A stretch of DNA of 64,000 nt from Ceratodon purpureus (lineage: Eukaryota; Streptophyta; Bryopsida; Pseudoditrichales; Ditrichaceae): the NCBI GenBank assembly GCA_014871385.1, contig CM026426.1, positions 82,831,066-82,895,065 on the forward strand, in the 5' to 3' direction. The stretch's first letter is position 1. Every line of letters starts with the position of its first letter. The notes beneath the pieces were generated by a model that ran no database searches, was not told the origin of the DNA, and was given only the letters and a program-made list of their open reading frames with translations. A program made the position numbers and the translations under genes. Shown piece after piece: positions 37,101 through 49,802 of this stretch.

Positions 37101-40085
37101 CGCATTAGAAGCTCAGAGAGCAAGGTGGAGAGCGTATCGTTCCATTTCCCTAGTCAATTTTGATTTGTTGGCCTTTATTTCTCGTTCATCGCTGACATCT
37201 GTACCGTGAATAACTGTTACTCTGAATTATTGATCCACTTTCAGGATGTCGCATTTGTGATTGATGGATTCACGTTGGAGCTTGCCTTGAAATATGAAAG
37301 GGAGGCTTTCACAGAATTGGCGTTGTTGATCAAAACAGCTCTGTGTTGTCGTGTTACTCCATCACAGAAAGCGGAAGTTGGTTTTCTTACTTTTAAATAT
37401 CAGTATTCTCTTCATGTGTTTTTATTCACTCTCCTGCGTTCTTAAAGATTAATGTATTTGTGTATTCGATGACATGTATTGCTTCTTCCTTGATAGTGAA
37501 TTCACGCATACAGACTTCTGATATCATCGTTTACTAGGTTGCACCAATCAATACGCCTAGATATTGATTTGCATTACTTCCACTTATCGGCTTACAAGGT
37601 TAGGTCTTGAATTGCAGCTGGTTGGGCTGGTCAAGAGTTGCGATTACAGAACATTAGCAATTGGAGATGGAGGCAATGATGTGAAGATGATCCAGGAGGC
37701 GCATGTTGGAGTAGGTATCAGTGGCCGGGAGGGTCTACAGGCAGCACGGGCTGCAGATTACAGTTTTGGAAGTTGGTTCTCCACCACGTCAGCGTGATGA
37801 TGTTTACAGTTTGAATGAATTCCTCTTGTCTATTCATGTTAAATTTTCTGTTGTAACATTATTTGTAAGAGAACGTTGTCAACATCTCCTGAAACTCTGT
37901 AGTGGTTTCGATTGTAAGACTTGCTGAAATTCGTATGCTTTTCATTACTCGATGACATAACTATACGAAGTATGGACATGGACTTACTGCACTGATTTGC
38001 CTGTTTTATATTTCATGTTGTTTGTAAAACAAACGGTTTCGAAGATGTGATGTTAGCTGCACTTGAAATTGTGTACTCGCATCCGGCAGTGAGCTAATTC
38101 TGTTTAACTTGTGATACATATTGCAGAATTCAAGTTTTTAAAGCGGCTGATATTAGTGCATGGGAGATATTCGTACAATCGAACTGCCTTTTTGGCACAG
38201 TATTCAATCTACAAGTCACTAGTTATTTGCTTTGTTCAAATTTTGTAAGAAGCTTCCTATTCCTGTTTTCATTCATTGAAACCATGTGAATAAAAATCAA
38301 TGCTTCTTTTGAGATCTAGTATTAATAAATGAAGATATTTAGGTACTGGTTCAAAATTGAAGTACTTGGATGCTTACTCAGACTGGAGCATGATGATTCT
38401 AATGATCGGGCACTTATGAATTAGATAACTTATATTTTTCTGACGTGAGTTCTGACGTTTTCGATTGGCGCTTTTAGGTTTTCATTCCTATCTGGTGTAT
38501 CTGGGACCAGCCTCTTCAATTCATTAAGTCTAATGGCTTACAATGTAGTGTACACGAGCATCCCAGTCATGGTAACGTCACTTCTTGACAAAGATCTCTT
38601 AGAGAAGACAGTTATGGAGCATCCAGAGATTCTCTACTTTGCACAAGCTGGGAGGTAAATCTTTCTCCACTAGCAACAATCATTTTCGAAGTATCCTACA
38701 CGTACATTGTGGTGTTAGATTCTTGTTAAGATTTTTTAACTAAAGTAAAATCCATCGTTGTAGTTTATGCATATCTGGTATTTTTTTTATCTTCTGTTAA
38801 AATTGGTGGTCATTGACAAGCGTAGTAGATTTTCTGCCTGGGCAAAAGGGCTATTTGGATCCGTTTTTATACATCGTGGATTTTGGAACCACTTTGCAAC
38901 AGATTAATCAACCCGAGCACATTTGCTTGCTGGTTTATACGATCAATTTTCCATGTAAGCTTTACATAATATTTCTGAAAAGGGAAATCTCAGTTACGTA
39001 TGTCATTTGGTCCCTCCATCCAACCTCAGTTCCGATTCGTGTTTTGACTTTGAGGCTAGCCTAAAGTTCTGAACTCCCTGTTGTCAGGCAATAGTTGTCT
39101 TCGTGGTGACTGTTCGCGTATATGCTTACGACAAATGCGAGATGGTGGAGATGTCCATGGTGGCCTTGTCTGGGTGCATCTGGTTACAGGCCTTTCTTGT
39201 GTTGATTGAAACCAAGTAAGATTTTTTGGCGCTTTGATTTTAGTTTGTGTTCTTTCGACTTTAAACTTAGGTTCTTGCGGATCATTACTTTACCTCCCTG
39301 GCACAACGGTAAATATTTTTGCATTGGGTACGTGTTTGATACATTATTCTTTCCCTGCTTGCGGTCCAGATTGTGACGTTTGTCTTTTGCAGCTCTTTTA
39401 CAGTATGTCAGTACTTGGCAGTGTGGGGAAATGTCGTCATCTTTTACGTACTCAACTTTATCTTGAGCTTGTCGAAGCACGCTGGCATGCATACTATCAT
39501 GTTCCGGGTCTGCGGTGATCCAGCCTATTGGTTCTCCCTTCTGGTATGCACTTGATTTGTAAGCGCAATGACTTCTTTCATTTCATACGAGGTAATTTCT
39601 GTAGGAAGCCAGCGAAGCATTGAGTGAATTCCATCCTCCTTAAATTTCCGTTGGACTACTGGTACCATTCAAGTTTATTTTCCTCTTAAGTACGTGCCTC
39701 CAGCCAAGCTCTACTCTGACAATCTGTCTTCTGGATGCAGCTTATAGTTGTTGCTGGAATAGGACCATTAGCGGCTATCAAGTATTATCGATCCACGTAC
39801 AGTCCAAATGCTATTAATATGTTGCAGTTGCTTGAGCGCCAGGATCCTATTGCTGTTTCTCTTGAAGCTAGTGAAAGCAGCTCAAGCTCTGCGAGAGCAG
39901 TGAGCAGGACAAATTCGAGCCATGGATCAGTATATGAACCCCTTCTACCTGAGTCTTTGAAGAGTGGAATTGCCGTGGCATCGTCTGACAACTTCCTCTC
40001 AGAAGTCTCGTCTTCCGATTTTTTGCCTTTTAGCCCGAATTCACGAACTCCTTTATTAAATCACGCCATGAATAACAATAAATGA
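31191..40085 (+). CDS. ALA2: P4-type phospholipid-transporting ATPase, ALA2-like
   Basis: Flips phospholipids across endomembranes, driven by ATP. 24 exons: 31191-31315, 31679-31892, 32155-32271, 32727-32819, 33000-33174, 33385-33551, 33820-33924, 34190-34287, 34666-34808, 35112-35208, 35370-35479, 35695-35859, 36009-36163, 36470-36550, 36790-36910, 37018-37124, 37245-37376, 37618-37771, 38127-38244, 38478-38654, 38903-38954, 39088-39215, 39393-39543, 39741-40085. All introns are GT-AG and the sum is 3330 nt (1109 residues plus TGA), close to Arabidopsis ALA2 from memory. It starts MKRFVYIND as ALA2 does. Visible motifs: DGET (157-160), IPIS in M4 (327-330), phosphorylated D381 in DKTGT, KGAD (524-527), TGDK (636-639), GDGGND (751-756), then C-terminal membrane segments and a tail with VYEPLL. 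No in-frame stops. Activity would need an ALIS/CDC50 partner, by family knowledge. Confidence 0.95.
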
Positions 40086-40940
40086 GGGTGTAGTGGATCT
40101 GTGTACTGCAGATACTGTAATCGAAGTGAACGAGATCGTTCAGAGTATTCTTCCATATTAAATCTCTCTTTAGTGTGACGCGAAGAGAGGATCAAGGGAA
40201 CTGTAATTTTTCACCCTAGTGTATTGTGTAGTTCGGCATCATGTGCTAACTGCAAAAAGTGCTTTTGGTAAAACTTTTTCATTATATTGAACATTCAGTT
40301 ATTCTTAATGGCGTAGTGCACATTAATTTTAGTGTACGTAGATTTATGTGGATCAAATAAAAGATGAAAAGATTTGAAATGTCATCCTTGCCATCGTCAC
40401 ATAAAAACACATTCCAGCGGAGATGTAGTCGCGTGAGGTCGCATCATTGTCATCGCCACTAGAGTTCTTAAGTTTCTTAATGATTGCAGTTCTTTGTTTT
40501 GGCACAACTGAAAGTTTAATCGAATCTGTCAATAGTAGATGTGATTCTTCTCCGCCACTCGTAAACTGCAACAGCTTTGTGCCATAGCCGCCAGATCAAG
40601 CCAGCCACTTTCCCTGCTCTCTAAATCCCAAGTATTCCCCTATGTGAGCTTGAACACCGCTGGAAGTGCCATGGGCCATTTAATTTGTTCAATGTAAGGT
40701 TGTTCCAATTTCTTAGAAACACTTGTCCTTGGTATGGGAAGAGAAATTTCAGTCTCAAGAGGAGTCTGATGTGGATTAAGGGTTTGTTCAGTCCACCCCC
40801 AATCCAATGCCTATAGGATAAAGGTATGGAAGTAAAGATCTACTTCTATTTTTCGAGAACAAACACTTTAATCACAAGTAACCAGTAACAAGAAACCATA
40901 AGAATCGAGCATAAAAGTTAATTTAAAATGTAAGATTAGA
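40086..40940. other. ALA2 3' untranslated region and spacer
   Basis: AATAAA-like signals lie near 40355-40365. The remainder is spacer with no supported gene. Confidence 0.4.
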
Positions 40941-41090
40941 CACCAAGCCACGAGCTCATTATTGGTTGGTGATGAACATTTGTTTCATATTTGTTCCGGG
41001 TTCGAACCCTAATGGACTCTTTGAGCAGATGTGGGGATGAAGTGACTTGATATTGCTAGGTGAGCGATCGCAAGTAGGAAATGAGTTGTG
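40941..41090 (+). mobile_element. tRNA-derived SINE-like sequence
   Basis: A perfect RNA polymerase III B box (GGTTCGAACCC) at 40999-41009 is preceded about 35-45 bp upstream by an A-box-like GAGCTCATTATTGGTTGGTG (from 40953). This matches the tRNA-like head of plant SINEs. No cloverleaf acceptor stem is evident, so a functional tRNA is unlikely. The 3' limit is unclear; a T-rich stretch is near 41178. Confidence 0.4.
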
Positions 41091-42041
41091 CCAACCAACA
41101 GCCTACCGTGCAAGACAAATGACATGAGACTTTACACCTGTATGCTAACATTAAATAAAGTAGCTCTAGCTACTAATTTTTTTTATTTGATTCTGTTTTA
41201 TAGTTTTGACTATGGAGGGTCTAATGTTTTAGGTAATGGTTGGTGGTTTTTTATTCTTCTTTTGTGGAGAAGGATAGACATAGCATATTGTATTGCAATG
41301 GTATTTTTATTTTTAAAAGTAATTTGAATGGTAAGCATGGGTATTTTGAAGTTGCCTTCAAGTAGTTTCATTAATGGAATGTGTGTAGTGGCTCTAGCGC
41401 AACAATAAGGGGATCGACTTTCCATCCTTTGGTGGCAATACTAGCAATTAAGGGATTGTATTTGTTAATTTTTGCTATAAGTGTTTCTGCGGAGATTCGG
41501 TCATTGCAATATGTGAATTCACTAAATTGTATGGTAAAAGCGGGGTTTGGTTCTATGGAAGGGTTGCTTTGGTATGGTAAACCTTTGACACATAAAACGT
41601 CCGGTCTGAATCTTGAATTGCATTGGTACGTTTGCTCCCCGCACGTGCAAGGTAGTAGCTAATTGGAGACATTATTTTTTGGAGGTTTGTCATTGAAGGT
41701 GCTAGAATTCATGAGAATAAATCACCGAGATTTTTTGGATGAGACTAGTAATTTTCTAATTTCCCAAATTGCTTTGTTGTGTCTTTTGACTTGAAGTGAA
41801 TGTATATGTTGTTGTTGGCATATGGATAATACATGTAACCATGTATTTGGTTCGCGGAAATTACAAATGGAGCATGTGATAAACGAGATCTATCTCTTTT
41901 GAAAAACATTTGTTTTCTAGCATGGCCCATGTAAGTTCCCGTGCGGAAATATCTGCATTTCCGCTCCATTTGCAAATGTTGGGGGTTTGTATGACTATGA
42001 TTTCAAGTTGTTTTCTCTGTCATATTTTTTGATTTATTTTT

Positions 42042-44281
42042 CTACAATTCTAATTGATTTTTGTCTAGAATAGCCATCATGGATGGCCAATCGTCTTTTT
42101 GGAAGTAATATAGGGTGGCATGAGCATGTTTGAATGCATGTTTAGCCTTTCTATGAACTTGGAGTAACCCTAGTTTTGCTAATTTATCTGCTTCTTCGTT
42201 GCCGTCAATGTTGATGTGTGCTCTGTCTTTATAGTATAGTGTAATTGGTTGTGTTCTTTGTTGTAGTAATTCTACCATGGAGGCAAGTGTGACTTGATCC
42301 GGATGGCTATTATGCAATGTAGGAAGTTTTATTTGAGAGCTAAGTAGGTATGATACGCCTATGCAGTCGGTAAATATGTATGCAGGTTCGTTAGGATATT
42401 GTGTGTTGATAATTCTTAGTGTTTTATGTATTGCTATCAAATTTGCATGTAGTATATTTTGGTGTCCGTGGAGTCTTTTGGGGATATAGAGGCTTTTAGG
42501 GCTGTAAACACCGTATCGAGCTCTTTCTCTCAGCCATTCACCTGGGCCAATTTCTTTTGGGGGTTTAAAGGAACCGTCAGTGTAGTAGTTGAATTGTGGG
42601 TGGAATTTTCATGGTAAGTTTGTTCGATAATTTGGGAATTGTGAAATAGGTATATGGTTATTTGCGAGAGTGTTTGGATAATCAAGTTTGGACCATCTTT
42701 TGCTAGGATTGGTCAAGATATTTAAGGGGAAAGAGGGGCAATTTTTGTATAAATATGGGGTATTCTAAGGTTGTTTGCTATAGGAGTGTGTTGATTTATT
42801 AATTTGTAGGAGCCTATGTTGTTATTTTGGTGGTGGATGCAAGGTATATGGAACCTAGATAATTCTTTCTTTTCAAGATTGAGTTCCGAAGGTGTTGTAG
42901 GCTCTTCATAGGTAATGATGTCCGCAGGGAAGTGGACAATGATGTGTGTATTTAGAAATTGGCCAATATATGGGTTGAAGTTTTGGTACCGATTGGTATC
43001 TGGAGATATGAATATAGTAATTATATTGGAGTCATATTTGGCTGCAAGGCGGGCCCAATGGATAGTTTGTTGTAGGTTTGTAGCATTGTGGAGGTAGGCG
43101 TATCCAATTCCCTTCCATTTATGGTCAAATGCTTTCCCAAGGGAGCCAAATATTTTATGTCTTGAAAATTGGGAATAGAATAGAGTGAATTGTGTAAGGC
43201 ATGTAACTAAAGATGAGGAGTATGACTTAGTTATTTTAAATGTTGTTATTAGAGTGTTCAGTATTTGATTTGGTATCGTGTATTCTGTAGATTTAAGTGG
43301 GTCGTGTTTTAGAATAGGATATTTTTACCTTTTTTATTGCCAAACAATCTCGGTCTCAAATGATTGGCTAGGTGGTTCTAGGCCATGTGGGGCGTTTTTG
43401 GCATGTTGATATTGTTTCCAAAGCCATCGTAGTCTGTCTTGTAGGATCGTGATGAGATGTTGTCCATTGTCTTTGTCTATGTGCGCAACATCAAATTGTG
43501 TTTGGATGGTGTTAGTGTTTGTTTCAATATCATTTTCCGGGTTGCATTCATTAATAGAAATATGCGCTCATGGTATGGTTGTGGCAAGAGTGACATATCT
43601 TGTGTCTTTTTGTTTTTCCATGGAGAAGTGGGCCTATATTAGATTTTTGAAGTGTTTGTGTTGAGTTTTTGGTATAATATTAGGTGAGTATTTCTGTGTT
43701 ATGGTTGCAAATGGTGGAATCGCTCCAACGGAATAGATCTCTTTGTGTGAGCCACTTATTGTAGATATTATTGTTTTATATAATCCATTGGCATAAGTAT
43801 GTTGTATCTTTTCTCTTAATTCCATTTGGCTTGTTGTATTGTCTATGTTTGGGATCAAGTATTGTATGGATAGGGAACCGTCTAGGATTATTAAGTATAT
43901 TATTAGATGGTGCGTTGAAGGCGGATGGGTGGGTTTGGGGGTGTATTTGATGAGGGGGGTGGGGAGGGGGGGGTGGGGGAGGGGAGGAGGTATTATGTAT
44001 TCATCTTTGAGGGTTTGTGGAGGATGGTGATATCGGCAGGTGAGACGGCATCTTGGTCGGCAAGGCGGATGACAAAATAATTGTTTGGCAATAGTTAATG
44101 CCTTAATAATGAGTTTGGAGGGGGTTGAATGGTATGTTTTAAAGTCAATTGGGGTTATAAAGGTGTTGCCATTAGGTAGGGTTAGTTGTTCTAGTGTTGT
44201 GATGTTGTAAGTTAATAGTTTTTGTAGTAGTTCAAATGTTGTGTTAGAATTTAGGCCATGTAAATTTAGTGCTTCGCTCAT
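42042..44281 (-). pseudogene. retroelement fragment with RNase H domain
   Basis: The - strand has open stretches at 44281-43634 and 42611-42042, with a broken frame between. The downstream part is an RNase H domain: YYTDGSF (Asp codon at 42578-42576), YIFTDC and GNEEADKLAK. The position of the catalytic Glu (AELxA in the family) reads HANLIAI, so the Glu appears to be Asn. TGA at 42609 and TAG at 43634 break the frame. The upstream ORF (44281-43634) is Thr/Pro/His-rich and not recognised. This looks like the 3' part of a non-LTR or other retroelement whose ends I could not place. Confidence 0.6.
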
Positions 44282-44988
44282 CTATGCTTTTTTCAATGGG
44301 CATGTATTTAGTAATAAGATGTTGAGTGTACTTTTTAGATGAACTCCATCATGGTGTTTGAGTAGGAATAGTGTTCTTGTGATAAGTGATCGTACACATT
44401 GGTGGTATATGATGCAAAGTATTTCTCCTGATCCGCCAAAATTTTGCAACTATATATTATACTAAGCCAAAGTAAATTTTCCGAAGTCTTACTTTGTCAT
44501 GAAAGGCGTTTGGTAGTTGTTCTCCGTACGAGACTTGTATGCGAGCGGAGAGCGGAGATTTGGAGAGCAGAGAGTAGAGAGTAGAGAACGGGGTCCTAAA
44601 CCTAAAAATAGAACATTTTTTTAAAAAACAAAAACTAAAATTAGAATATTAGAATATTCTTAGAATATTTTCAAAATATTCTGAGAATCTTTTTTTTTTA
44701 GTAATTTAATTTACCCTATAACCGTGGATTAATATACAGTTATTTCAATAATTTTGTACTCTTCTCTTCCGTCTTTTGGTGATCATTCTTCGATGCGCAC
44801 CAATTACTATGCGCTTGGTCCCTCTAACTGATTCCCGCCCAAACTACCTTCCCCTTATCCCTTCTCATTTAAATGCTAATTAATTCCCAAAATGTACTAA
44901 TCTAAAAGCTATTACAACCGGTCAACTAACTTTTAAAATCCTATCATTTTCTTCACATTACTACATTTCTTCCATTCTTGTCTATATA

Positions 44989-46334
44989 CAGGGTTGTTCA
45001 GATAGACGTCCGACCCGGCTCCGGACGTCAAGACGTCCGACCCGGACGTCCCCCGTCCCGGACGTGGCGTCCCCGACGCTCGAGAATTACGTCGCGGTAA
45101 TAATTTTGCGACCCCGGAGGAGTAAAAACATTCCCCAGCCGTCCGATCGGCCGATCCCGCCACCACGCCCCATCTCGGCCGTCCGTTCGCGGAGACGGCC
45201 GCGGAGACGGCCGCGGGGTCGTTGGCGACGGCCGCACGTCGATCCGACGGCCAAGATGCGGCCGTGCTGGCACATCGCGGGCCGTCGGATGTGGGCGGCC
45301 CTCCTGGGCCGTTGGATCCCACGGCCGTCCCCGTGGCCGTCCCCGCGGTCAGCAACGGCGACGGCCGCGGGATCCGACGGCCCGCGGCCGGCATCGTTGG
45401 CCGCGGAGGGCCGTCCGATCCCGCGGCCGTCCGCGTGGGCGACCGCCTGGAGACGCGGCCGTCCACGTGGCCGACCGCGTGGAGACGCAGCCGTCCCCGG
45501 CGACGGCCGCGGGGACGGCCGCAAATTAAAAAAAAACAATCCCGAATCTTAAAATCTTCATAACTTCTTCAAAACGTCTCCAAATCGGGCTTATGAGGTG
45601 TTTTTTGGCATCTACATTTCCTGTAGATGCCAGAAAACATCTCATAAGTCCAATTCGGACAAGTTTTGAAGAAGTTACGGGAATTTGGAGATTTCGGGGA
45701 GTTCAGGGGTCGGCCGTCGCCGGGGACGGGGGGCCGACCCCCGGCGACGGCCGCGGGGACGGCCCCCCGTCCGCTTGGAGGCGGGGTCTCGCATGGCCTT
45801 CCTTCTTCTCTTGCGTTTTCTCTAGAGACGGCCTCCCCTCCCCTCCTCCCCTCGTCCAACCTTGACAAAAAAGTTCTATTTCTAGATACTCTAAAAACAA
45901 AATCAATACCGAATTAGAAATTTCAGACATATCTCTGAAATCATGGAAAATGTCCAAAAGATTTTGTAATCGGGATTGTGGGATCCGCCTTGATGTTGGG
46001 GTATACTTTAGAAGGAGATATTTATGCCGTTCAATTGTTGGTGCTCTACTATGGTTTGGAAACATAATCTCAATGTTTAGAAGGAAGAATACATTTGTTT
46101 TGGAAATGAAATTATGGCCCATGGGCCTATAGACGAGGGAGGTATACGATGGAGGGTACAACTTAAAAGGTAATGAGAAGCTTATAAAAAAAAAAAATCT
46201 TTTATTTGAAGACATTATTTCGTTAGGTAATAAAGTTAAAAGAGAATTCGACATGGATTTCTCTTACATTAATATGACAAGTTTGTATGTTTTTGGCTTT
46301 AATTTTATAAGGCAAGACAAATCCTCTTTTCCAT
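44989..46334 (+). repeat. left arm of the fold-back element
   Basis: The inner 800 bp (45536-46334) is nearly the reverse complement of 47927-48760. The outer 550 bp is made of CCGTCGCCGGGGACGGCC-like GC modules that are related to, but not collinear with, the right arm. The 115-bp hairpin at 45562-45676 lies inside. Confidence 0.85.
45562..45676. repeat. 115-bp imperfect hairpin in the left arm
   Basis: About 55 bp each side fold back around TTTCC, with the central GGCATCTACA/TGTAGATGCC perfect and a few mismatches outward. An equivalent hairpin is at 48617-48731 in the right arm. Confidence 0.8.
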
Positions 46335-47926
46335 GAAAATGCTCTTTTCCTAATTAATTGCTTTCTTGGGTATTTTAAATTATGCCCACTGTAGTTTGTA
46401 TATCTTAGTGTTATTGAACTTAATTCTTATGTTTTCAAATACCATTTTATTCTATGTAATTTTAATTAACTATTTTCCAATTATTGTCTCGTGCTTTATC
46501 TAATCCTTTAATCTTTAAGAAAAAAGTCCTTTCTAAGTTGGATATTTTTATTTAGTTTCTTCTTTTGCCATAATGTTATCACCATAACATGGTTTTATCT
46601 ATTCACTTCATACTCCTCATTTCTTTTTGTATGTCATTTCCACTCTTGCAATTATTATTATTATTTTTTATTTGATCTTTTATTTTAATTATCTTTTTGA
46701 TTTATTATTACCTCTCATGTACTTTTTTTATTTTTTGTTTTTTCCCTTGATATCTATCTTCTCTATACACATCTATTTCCTTCAAACCTTTTCCCATTGT
46801 AGTTTGTCTGTCTCGCGGTTATTTGTTATGTTTCATTTACTGTCATATTGTATTTTATTTCAATTGTCTGTTTTTTATTATTGTCTTGTACATAATATAA
46901 TCCCCTAATCTTTTATTTATTTTTCCTTTCTTCCGATAGGCAAAAGTAAAAAGATAGAATGGGAGACAGATTAGAGGAATATTAAATAAATAAATAGATG
47001 ATGGGAGAGGAATGGAAGGATAGGAAAATGAGAAGATAAAATGGAAGAATAATGTTAAGATAAAAAACTAAAGAGACGATAGAATGGAAAAATAGTGTAA
47101 TAATAAAAAACTAAGAGTACAGAATGGAATAATAGTGTAATAATAAAATAACAAGAAGATAGAATGGAAGGCAAATGGAAAAAGTATAAAAATAAAAGTT
47201 AGAATTAGAGACTAAGGAAAGAATACAAAATAATTAAATACTTAAATAAATAAATAAACAAATATAAATTTTTGGCTATGAAGTATGTGTTTGTATTTCC
47301 ACATTTAGATGAATCCACATGTTATGTCTTTCATTCATAAAAATAATGATTATGAATCACCTTTAAGATGGAAAAAAATCATAAGTCTCAGAATAAAAAA
47401 TTGACGAGATTTGTTAAACTTTAAGCCATATAGACTCGGTGTTTGTCTAAAAGGAATGGAAGGCAAACAATGTGGCATTCACTTGCCCAAGTACTCAAAT
47501 GTAATACTAGCATATCTTTCATTTCAAAAGCAAGAAACAATTCTCTTAATGTCAACTCCCAAACCTTCAAAATTCACTCACCTTTTAAAATTAAACATCC
47601 ACCATTGTCAGATTGCTTGGTTTTTTAATTAATTAATCAATTTATTTATTATTAGAACTAAAATTTGTTGTATTTAAATTTCTATCCTCTATCACTTATA
47701 ATGAATTTTTTGTCCACCATCTTCGACTTCTAATTCAACTTTACAATCCTCAATTCTAATTAATGTGTCCTCCAACCTCCTTCACACAATTTCAACTTCT
47801 ATCTAATTTGATTTGAAATCTAATTTCTAAGTGTTACATCCTCTACAACATACCTTCCAAATCCTCTCATTCAAATTCATTTCTAAATTTCAAGTTTATC
47901 CTTTATTTAATTCCAATGTTCCATTT

Positions 47927-49129
47927 ATGGAAAAAGGGATTTGTCTTGCCATATAAAATTAAAGCCAAAAACATACAAACTTGTCATATTAATGTAAGAG
48001 AAATCCATGTCGAATTCTCTTTTAACTTTATTACCTAACGAAATAATGTCTTCAAATAAAAGATTTTTTTTTTTTATAAGCTTCTCATTACCTTTTAAGT
48101 TGTACCCTCCATCGTATACCTCCCTCGTCTATAGGCCCATGGGCCATAATTTCATTTCCAAAACAAATGTATTCTTCCTTCTAAACATTGAGATTATGTT
48201 TCCAAACCATAGTAGAGCACCAACAATTGAACGGCATAAATATCTCCTTCTAAAGTATACCCCAACATCAAGGCGGATCCCACAATCCCGATTACAAAAT
48301 CTTTTGGACATTTTCCATGATTTCAGAGATATGTCTGAAATTTCTAATTCGGTATTGATTTTGTTTTTAGAGTATCTAGAAATAGAACTTTTTTGTCAAC
48401 GTTGGACGAGGGGAGGAGGGGAGGGATGGCCGTCTCTAGAGAAAACGCAAGAGAAGAAGGAAGGCCATGCGAGACCCTGCCTCCAAGCGGACGGGGGGTC
48501 GTCCCCGCGGCCGTCGCCGGGGACGGCCGGCCGTCCCCACGGCCGTCACCGGGGGTCGGCCCCCCGTCCCCGGCGACGGCCGACCCCTGAACTCCCCGAA
48601 ATCTCCAAATTCCCGTAACTTCTTCAAAACTTGTCCGAATTGGACTTATGAGATGTTTTCTGGCATCTACAGGAAATGTAGATGCCAGAAAACACCTCAT
48701 AAGCCCGATTTGGAGACGTTTTGAAGAAGTTATGAAGATTTTAAGATTCGGGATTTTTTTAAAAAAAATTTGCGGCCGTCTCCGCGGCCGTCGCCGGGGA
48801 CGGCCCCCCCACCGGGGCGACGGCCCCCCCCACCGCGACGACGGCAAGGGGCCGTCGCCGGGGACAGCCACCCTCTCCGCGGCGACGGTAAGGGGCCGTC
48901 GCCGGGGACGGCCCCTTCCCGACGCGGCCGACGGCCCCCCCCCCGCTCCGCGGCGACGGCCGCACCCTCCCCCGCAACCCCTCCCCCGCGTAGAAGGTGT
49001 GGTTTCACCCCGGGGTGAAACCTATGTGGGTGATTTTTTTTTTCTAAGTCACAGGACGTCCTCTGGCGCTGGCGGACGTCCGCGGACGTCCCCACGTCCC
49101 GAGCGTCCCGGACGACCGTGACAACCCTG
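47927..49129 (-). repeat. right arm of the fold-back element
   Basis: Inverted copy of the left arm. The coordinate sum is constant at 94261 in the AT-rich part and shifts by about 32 on the outer side, because the GC-rich module near 48500 is longer here. The outer part (48770-49080) is almost wholly CG-rich. Confidence 0.85.
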
Positions 49130-49137
49130 TTTGTATA

Positions 49138-49802
49138 CCATTCATCATTTCTTTTTTTTTTAAAATTTTAATTTTTTTTTATTATCTTTCGTTCTTCCCA
49201 TATTCTATCTATCTTCTCAATTCCAATTATATCCTTTCATATAATTTTCATTTTCATTGTTAATTTTTTTTCTCATTTCATCTTTTAATTTATTTGTTCA
49301 TTTTCTTCTTATAATAGATTTGTTCATTTTCAACTTTAATTTTATTTTTCCATTTCAATCTTTAATTTTTGGTTTTGTTTTCGAGCGGTGGCAGCTTGAG
49401 GTATCCTAGAACGGACCCAACTGAGGCCTGGAACGGACACTCATCCTCCATCTTTGAACCCATCAGTTTACGGCCATGTCATTACTGGTCCTAGTCCGGA
49501 TTGTGTTTGGAGAGGGAACTTCAGATTTCAAAAGTGAACGATGACGCCACCTTATACCATTTCTTTCTCTGGTGCCATATGGTTCTTGTTCCCGCCACTC
49601 GCTGTGTCTTTCTATCCTTTAATTTCTTTTCCCTTCATCTGACCTTCTTCCTTCACTCCACTTGCACAGTTACACAGTTGCACCTGTCATATATTTGCTG
49701 CCTATCCAGTATTCGCTATCTGTGCAACAGGAATTGCTTGTCCCGCATTCACTCTTGTCCGGCATTCACTCTTGTCCGGCACTCACTCTATGAGTGTGTC
49801 TG
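49138..49802. other. spacer left of the LINE insertion
   Basis: AT-rich to 49380, then mixed sequence up to the LINE target duplication. A 138-codon + strand ORF (49501-49917) overlaps the insertion boundary and is not supported. Confidence 0.35.

Larger units (their letters stand above)
44989..49129. mobile_element. fold-back hAT-like element without a transposase
   Basis: A 4141-bp insertion. Ends are CAGGGTTGT (44989) and ACAACCCTG (to 49129), an exact inverted pair. The flanks TCTATATA (44981-44988) and TTTGTATA (49130-49137) match 6 of 8, the size of a hAT target duplication; both differences are transitions. Arms of about 1.2-1.35 kb are inverted copies of each other. The middle, 46335-47926, is AT-rich without a coding frame. 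Long ORFs in the arms are translations of GC-rich repeats. Subterminal GGACGTCC-type motifs recur at both ends. It must rely on a transposase from elsewhere. Confidence 0.85.

Noticed and set aside
40941..41020. Functional tRNA gene
   Set aside because: A B box is present but no acceptor stem or anticodon loop can be drawn; SINE-like is the better reading.
45064..45563. Long ORFs in the GC-rich left arm of the fold-back element
   Set aside because: They occur in several frames on both strands at once, are Arg/Pro/Gly-rich translations of CCGTCG-type repeats, and the mirror arm gives the same.
45703..46254. 183-residue ORF in the fold-back arm, also at 48007-48618
   Set aside because: The two copies are the inverted arms themselves; the translation is Phe/Ser/Leu-rich with no domain and shows no sign of coding.
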